DNA of 64,000 bases from Pseudomonas ekonensis (lineage in GTDB: Bacteria; Pseudomonadota; Gammaproteobacteria; Pseudomonadales; Pseudomonadaceae), in NCBI RefSeq assembly GCF_019145435.1, contig NZ_JAHSTS010000001.1, positions 2,060,001 through 2,124,000 of the forward strand, given 5' to 3'. Positions 60,107-64,000 of this stretch are shown here, piece by piece. Position 1 is the stretch's first letter. Each line of letters opens with the position of its first letter. Below the pieces are notes generated by a model. It did not search any database. It was not told the DNA's origin and was given only the letters and a program-made list of their open reading frames with translations. The position numbers were made by a program, and so were the translations under genes.

Positions 60107-61177
60107 TCACCAGCGCATCCGCACACCCAGGCTGCCGATCAGTCCGTTCAGGTCGTTGTCGTCCACGTCGCTGCTGTAGTCGGCGCTGACGTACAGGCTG
60201 ACCGTCGGCGTCACGCGGGCCACCAGGCCCAGGCCCAGTTCCACCGTCGATGACTTGCGGCTGCTGCTGATCTTGTCCACCTGATCCAGCGTCACGGTGT
60301 TGCCGGTGTACACCGTGTGCCACAGGTTGGTGCGCACGTAGGGTTCCACCGGCAGGCCGTTGAGGTCGTAGCTGCCTTTCAAGCGGGCGCCGACCCGGCC
60401 GCTCCACGCCGAAATGTCGCTGGAGGACGCATTGCCCGACCCCGCGTACGGCGTGTCGAGGGTGATGCGCTGGTTGATCAATTGCGCCTGCGGTTCGACC
60501 ACCCAGTTGTCGCTCAGACCGATGGGGAACCCGCCCTCGACCGAGAACGTCAGCGCGCTGCCTTCGGTGGCCAGGCGCGCACCTTGCTCGTTGCGGCTGA
60601 AGCCGCTGACCCGGCCGCCGCTGGCCGACAGGTCGACGTGCCAGCCCTGGGCCCCGGTCAGGCTGTAGTAGGCGCCCAGGCTTTGGCCTTGCAGGTTGAG
60701 GGTGTCGCTGGTCGGATCGGCGAGGGCGCGGGTGGTGATCAGGCCGCCGCTGTTGCCCTGGATCTGGTTGACGCCGCTGATCAGGCCGACCCGCTGGATG
60801 CCGCCGTTGTCGCTTTTCACCGTCAGCATTGCCGGGCCCTTGAAGTCGCCGCTGCCGGGCATCGCAAAGCCCGGGGTGAGGACGTCCATCTGCGCCTGGC
60901 GCGAGCTGGCGCCGTACAGTCGGTCCCAGGCGCCGGGGGCGAGGTCTTCGGTGATCAAGTGTTCGCCCTGGCGGTCGGGGCGTGGGCTCAGGCGTTGCGC
61001 CTCTGGGGTGACGACGGTCGCGGGCAAGGTCATGACCGGTACATCCTGGCGATACCACGGCGTGGTCTCGTCCTCCGCAGGGCCGGCCTGCGCCTCCATG
61101 GACGAGCACAGCAGGATAGAGCTTGAAACGGTGCAGAAGGTGATTTTGATCTCATGTGGGGTGAGTGAGGTTTTCAT
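60107..61177 (-). CDS. Autotransporter-type outer-membrane beta-barrel with almost no passenger
   Basis: A 356-residue protein. Residues 1-34 look like an unusual signal region (MKTSLTPHEIKITFCTVSSS then ILLCSSMEAQAG). About 60 polar residues follow, and from about 90 to the end runs an autotransporter beta-domain (PF03797-like): alternating aromatic strands such as WVVEPQAQLINQRIT, WSGRVGARLKGSYD, VEPYVRTNLWHTVY and the C-terminal GVRMRW ending in Trp. It aligns through the barrel with the C-terminal part of the next autotransporter gene (WAVEPQVQLIHQNIA, WTGRLGVRLRG, LPYLRVNLWRTF). ATG 61177 is preferred to TTG 61186. It could be a free barrel, a truncated copy, or a surface protein with a very short passenger. 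Confidence 0.85.
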   Translation of the reverse strand: MKTSLTPHEIKITFCTVSSSILLCSSMEAQAGPAEDETTPWYRQDVPVMTLPATVVTPEAQRLSPRPDRQGEHLITEDLAPGAWDRLYGASSRQAQMDVLTPGFAMPGSGDFKGPAMLTVKSDNGGIQRVGLISGVNQIQGNSGGLITTRALADPTSDTLNLQGQSLGAYYSLTGAQGWHVDLSASGGRVSGFSRNEQGARLATEGSALTFSVEGGFPIGLSDNWVVEPQAQLINQRITLDTPYAGSGNASSSDISAWSGRVGARLKGSYDLNGLPVEPYVRTNLWHTVYTGNTVTLDQVDKISSSRKSSTVELGLGLVARVTPTVSLYVSADYSSDVDDNDLNGLIGSLGVRMRW

Positions 61178-61333
61178 GGAGGTCAACCTTGCTATCGCAT
61201 GCGGTGTCTCGCCTTGGCGTCTCTCCTACCCCGAATGAGGGGCGACCGAATGGAGCGGGGCGAACCGTGGCCGCCCGTTTTCGCGAGTGTCCGAAGGCCC
61301 GCCCCGGGTAGTGATTCCGGGGGTAGTAAGGTA

Positions 61334-61363
61334 GAGATAAGAAGACCTGCGCCAGTGCGTCAA
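61334..61363 (-). promoter_or_regulatory. Candidate sigma-70 promoter for the small autotransporter gene
   Basis: On the minus strand TTGACG (61363-61358) and TATCTC (61339-61334) are separated by 18 bases, about 160 bases before ATG 61177. The downstream leader contains two ACTACCC repeats (minus strand, near 61306-61329). The rest of the 322-base gap shows no gene. Confidence 0.4.
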
Positions 61364-61499
61364 GAAATTGGACGATGAGCGGTAGCCGCAAAACGGGCGC
61401 CGCAAGCGACTGTTTAATGGGATTTATATAAGTTCTTGTTTGTGCGGCGGATCGCTCCGTGAGCACCCGGGTAGAGGCGTCCGGACAGCCGACAACCGG

Positions 61500-64000
61500 T
61501 CACCATTCGATGCGCAAGCCGAGGTCGGCGCTTGTTTCCCGGCTGGCATTGCTGTCAATACTGCGGCTGTAGTCGGTGCTGGCGTAAACGGCCACCGACG
61601 GCGCCAGCGACACCGTCACCCCCAGGCCCAACTGCGCGGTGGATGCCGCCTGGCGGGTGTCGATGCGGTCGGCATCGTCGAAGGTCACGCTGTCGGTGCC
61701 GGCGAACGTGCGCCACAGGTTGACGCGCAGATAGGGCAGCACCGGGCGTCCCCAGACATTGCCGGCGCCCCTGAGCCGCACGCCGAGGCGTCCGGTCCAT
61801 GAATCGTCCGGATGAAACGAAACCCGTGCGACACCGTCGTCCTGGCTGTCGAGGGCGATGTTCTGGTGGATCAGCTGCACCTGCGGCTCGACAGCCCAGT
61901 CATCGCCCAGCGCCATCGGATAGCCCGACTCCACCGAGAGGGTCAGGGCATGGCCGCGGTTGTCCAGTTTCAGGCCCCGGTCGGAGCGGCTGTCGCCCGA
62001 GAAGCGGGTGCCCATGGCCACGGTGTCCACGTACCAGCCGTGCGGGTCGAGCAGCGTCCAGTAGAGGCCGCCGCTGTCGCCCTCGAGCCGGATTCTCCCT
62101 GCCTGTTTGCCGGGTATGCCTTGGTTGAACCCATCGACATCGCCCCGCAAGCGGCTGTGGCCGATGAAGAACCCGATGCGGTGGGTCCGGCCCTCGGCAG
62201 AGACCAGGTCGACCAGGTCCTGGCCGGCCTGGAACCCGGTGAGCGAGCCGTCCAGGCGCGGCGCGACGGTGCCGGCCCAGGTGCGGTCGATCTGGTTGCC
62301 GTAGGCCCTGGCCCGTCCGGCGCCGAGCGTGGCGGGGTGACCGCTGAGGCGTTGATCGCCCTGGCGCTCGTGGTAGGTGCCCAGTGCGTTGAGGGTCAGG
62401 AGCGCGGCGGCCGGGGGCAGCACCGACCAGGTCGGCACCTCCGGGCGATAGAGCGGAATCGGCGCGGCGCCGGGAACGGCGACCGGCAAGGGCGCAGGCG
62501 TGGACACGGCGGGGGCGCCAGGGGCGGCGGCTGGCGCAGTGACCGGTGCCGCGACCGGGACAGGCACCACGGGCACCGACAACGGCGGTAGCGCCGGATC
62601 CGGGTTGGGTACGCTGACGACCTGGGGCGCGACCACGGCCGAGCGCAGATACCAGTTGTTTTCCGTTCCGGCGGTGACCCCGCCCTTGAACAGGAAGTAG
62701 TCGTAGGCACCGGCGGACACCGGGCCGCGCAGGGAAAACGCGGCGTTGTCGCTGGTGGCGGTGCCCAGGGCCTGCACCAGTTCGATGCCGTTCGCCCGGG
62801 TCAGCGCGCCGGCGCCGGCGACATTGGTCACGGAGATGACCGTCGTGCCGCTCAGGCTGCCGTTGTTCACCACCAGCCGGTCGCTGGGCGAACCGTCCCC
62901 GGCGACCAGGGTTTGCAGCCGCAGTTGTCCGCCCTGGCCGATGTAGTTGCCCTGGATCGTCAGGGTGTCGTCGGTGCGGGTGTTGTCGCGGGTCAGGTCG
63001 AGGGCGCCGGCGTTGTTGACGGTCACGGCGCGCCCCGCGACAGCGGGCGCCACTTCGCCCTGGGTGGCGCTCAGCACGCTGGTTGCATCGATGTTCAGTT
63101 GGCCGCCGCCGCTTTGCGGGTCGCCCAGCACCAGGCGGCCGGACGCCAGATCCACCTGCGAGGCGTTGCTGAGGTTGACCGTTTCCCAATTGACGGCGCG
63201 CGAGGCCAGGGCGGTCCGGCTGTTGTCGTAGGTCAGCGTGTCGTTGCCGGGGCCGCCGTCGAGCCGGGGCGTCAGGGCCAGAATACTGTCGTCGAGGTTG
63301 CGCAATGTCGCGCTGTCGTCGTTGTCGCCCATCAGGATGGCGGAACGGAGGATGCCGCCGTTTTCCCACAGCAAACGGTCGTTGCCGAAGCTGGTGCGGA
63401 CTTCACCGGCGATTTCGCCGCCGCTGACGGTCACGCTGTCGTTGCCGCCGCTGACGCTGAGGTTGCCGCCGATGCGGCCGCCGGACACGATGATCGTGTC
63501 TTTGCCGAAGCCGGTCACCAGATTGCCCAGGATCTGGCCGCCGGAGAGGTCGAAGACATTGTCGTCCAGCTTCATGTCGACCCGGCCGATGGTGCCGCCG
63601 CTCATGCGGGCGAAGTCGCCGTCCTCGAACGCCCCGGTGATCGTGCCGCCGGTCATGGTGAACCGGTCGAAGCCGTCGCCCTGGGCCAGTGCGGCGAGGG
63701 TGCCGCCGTTCATGATGAAGGTGTCCACGCCGCTGTGCTGGTGCACCTCGCCGGTGATCCGCCCGCCGTCGATCTGCAGCACGTTGGCGCCGTCGCCCAT
63801 GTCGAGGTTGCCCTGAATCGTCCCGGACTGCATGAGCACCCGGTCGGCGCCCGGGCCGAAGGTGACGTTGCCGGGCACGCTGCCGTTGCCCCCGGCGGGA
63901 AATGTCAGGCTGTTGTTGCCGGACAGGTCGGTGAGCGGGCCGCTGCCGGGGCTGTCGCAGACATAGCTATCGTTTCCCGGTGTCGGGCTGAAGGCGCAGG
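61500..64000 (-). CDS. Autotransporter with repetitive solenoid passenger (5' end outside window)
   Basis: The minus-strand frame is open to the right edge, so the N terminus and any signal peptide are missing; at least 833 residues are visible. The visible passenger begins with about eight degenerate ~20-residue repeats (SGGxIxGxxxxGxGxDxxxx, for example ISGGRIGGNLSVSGGNDSVT-like units), followed by a pertactin/PATR-like beta-helix (LTIQGNYIGQGGQLRLQTLV). A Pro/Ala/Val-rich linker (VPVVPVPVAAPVTAPAAAPG) then leads to a C-terminal beta-barrel ending LRIEW. It is an AT-1 autotransporter, type Va secretion. The barrel is homologous to the neighbouring small autotransporter. Surface adhesion or biofilm function is plausible but not shown. 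Confidence 0.9.
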   Translation of the reverse strand, partial: CAFSPTPGNDSYVCDSPGSGPLTDLSGNNSLTFPAGGNGSVPGNVTFGPGADRVLMQSGTIQGNLDMGDGANVLQIDGGRITGEVHQHSGVDTFIMNGGTLAALAQGDGFDRFTMTGGTITGAFEDGDFARMSGGTIGRVDMKLDDNVFDLSGGQILGNLVTGFGKDTIIVSGGRIGGNLSVSGGNDSVTVSGGEIAGEVRTSFGNDRLLWENGGILRSAILMGDNDDSATLRNLDDSILALTPRLDGGPGNDTLTYDNSRTALASRAVNWETVNLSNASQVDLASGRLVLGDPQSGGGQLNIDATSVLSATQGEVAPAVAGRAVTVNNAGALDLTRDNTRTDDTLTIQGNYIGQGGQLRLQTLVAGDGSPSDRLVVNNGSLSGTTVISVTNVAGAGALTRANGIELVQALGTATSDNAAFSLRGPVSAGAYDYFLFKGGVTAGTENNWYLRSAVVAPQVVSVPNPDPALPPLSVPVVPVPVAAPVTAPAAAPGAPAVSTPAPLPVAVPGAAPIPLYRPEVPTWSVLPPAAALLTLNALGTYHERQGDQRLSGHPATLGAGRARAYGNQIDRTWAGTVAPRLDGSLTGFQAGQDLVDLVSAEGRTHRIGFFIGHSRLRGDVDGFNQGIPGKQAGRIRLEGDSGGLYWTLLDPHGWYVDTVAMGTRFSGDSRSDRGLKLDNRGHALTLSVESGYPMALGDDWAVEPQVQLIHQNIALDSQDDGVARVSFHPDDSWTGRLGVRLRGAGNVWGRPVLPYLRVNLWRTFAGTDSVTFDDADRIDTRQAASTAQLGLGVTVSLAPSVAVYASTDYSRSIDSNASRETSADLGLRIEW
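63300..63870 (-). repeat. Coding repeats in the autotransporter passenger
   Basis: The DNA encodes consecutive units of about 18-20 residues around GG-x-I-x-G (GGRITG, GGTLAA, GGTITG, GGTIGR, GGQILG, GGRIGG, GGEIAG, GGILRS), each followed by a G-x-D/G-N-D turn. The regular spacing fits rungs of a beta-solenoid. Confidence 0.75.

Overview
The window is a high-GC chromosomal segment of a Pseudomonas, most likely the P. fluorescens group. The evidence is the gene families and their order (siroheme reductase plus DUF934; metH; cti; nfuA; cobM/cobE/cbtAB and cobW-cobN-chelatase; glgE-treS-glgB), the frequent REP elements of the type GTGGGAGC..GCTTGCCCGCGA, and the large LRR toxin-like proteins typical of the group. 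No rRNA, tRNA, CRISPR array, transposase or integrase was found. The outermost genes are both cut by the window edges.

Layout. 1-16 kb: three large paralogous toxin-like LRR proteins (1-2640, 2825-6679, 10866-15989), interrupted by an assimilatory sulfite/nitrite reductase locus (DUF934-cysI), a 37-residue membrane peptide, a periplasmic binding protein and a DUF2970 protein. Only the first LRR protein has an essentially complete C-terminal NEL-type E3 ubiquitin ligase region, and there the expected catalytic Cys appears to be Ser. The second stops inside that region and the third lacks it. 16-23 kb: metH, cti and nfuA. 23-25.5 kb: cobM-cobE-cbtA-cbtB on the minus strand behind a cobalamin riboswitch. 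25.5-32 kb: a tightly overlapping minus-strand operon encoding a 22-residue peptide, a PF10014-type 2-oxoglutarate/Fe(II) amino-acid hydroxylase-like enzyme, an SHMT-like PLP enzyme, a tandem double ATP-grasp ligase, a TIM-barrel epimerase/isomerase-like protein and an AzlC/AzlD amino-acid exporter. It lies between two divergent cobalamin loci and is the best candidate for an undescribed pathway, probably making and exporting a modified amino acid or small peptide. 32.3-39.3 kb: a second cobalamin riboswitch, then cobW, cobN (carrying a REP-like sequence inside the coding region), a ChlI-like AAA+ ATPase and a VWA partner.

39.6-44 kb: a phospholipase D-like protein followed by a KAP P-loop NTPase, a possible two-gene accessory or defence unit. 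44-51 kb: an old-yellow-enzyme family oxidoreductase divergent from a MerR regulator, a TerC/CBS/CorC membrane protein, a MocR regulator, CcoG and DUF3203. 51.2-59.8 kb: an MgtC-family protein, a 58-residue proline-rich protein, and the glgE-treS/maltokinase-glgB operon for interconverting trehalose, maltose-1-phosphate and alpha-glucan. 60-64 kb: two related autotransporter genes on the minus strand. One is an almost passenger-less beta-barrel. The other has a solenoid passenger of Gly/Asp-rich repeats and runs off the right edge.

How the genes work together: the two cobalamin blocks (cobM, cobE, CbtAB, CobW, CobN and the chelatase-like pair) supply cobalt and build B12, which MetH in the same window uses. 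The GlgE pathway genes act as one metabolic unit. The junctions of the 25.5-32 kb operon (ATGA, TAATG and short overlaps) imply coupled translation and one shared product.
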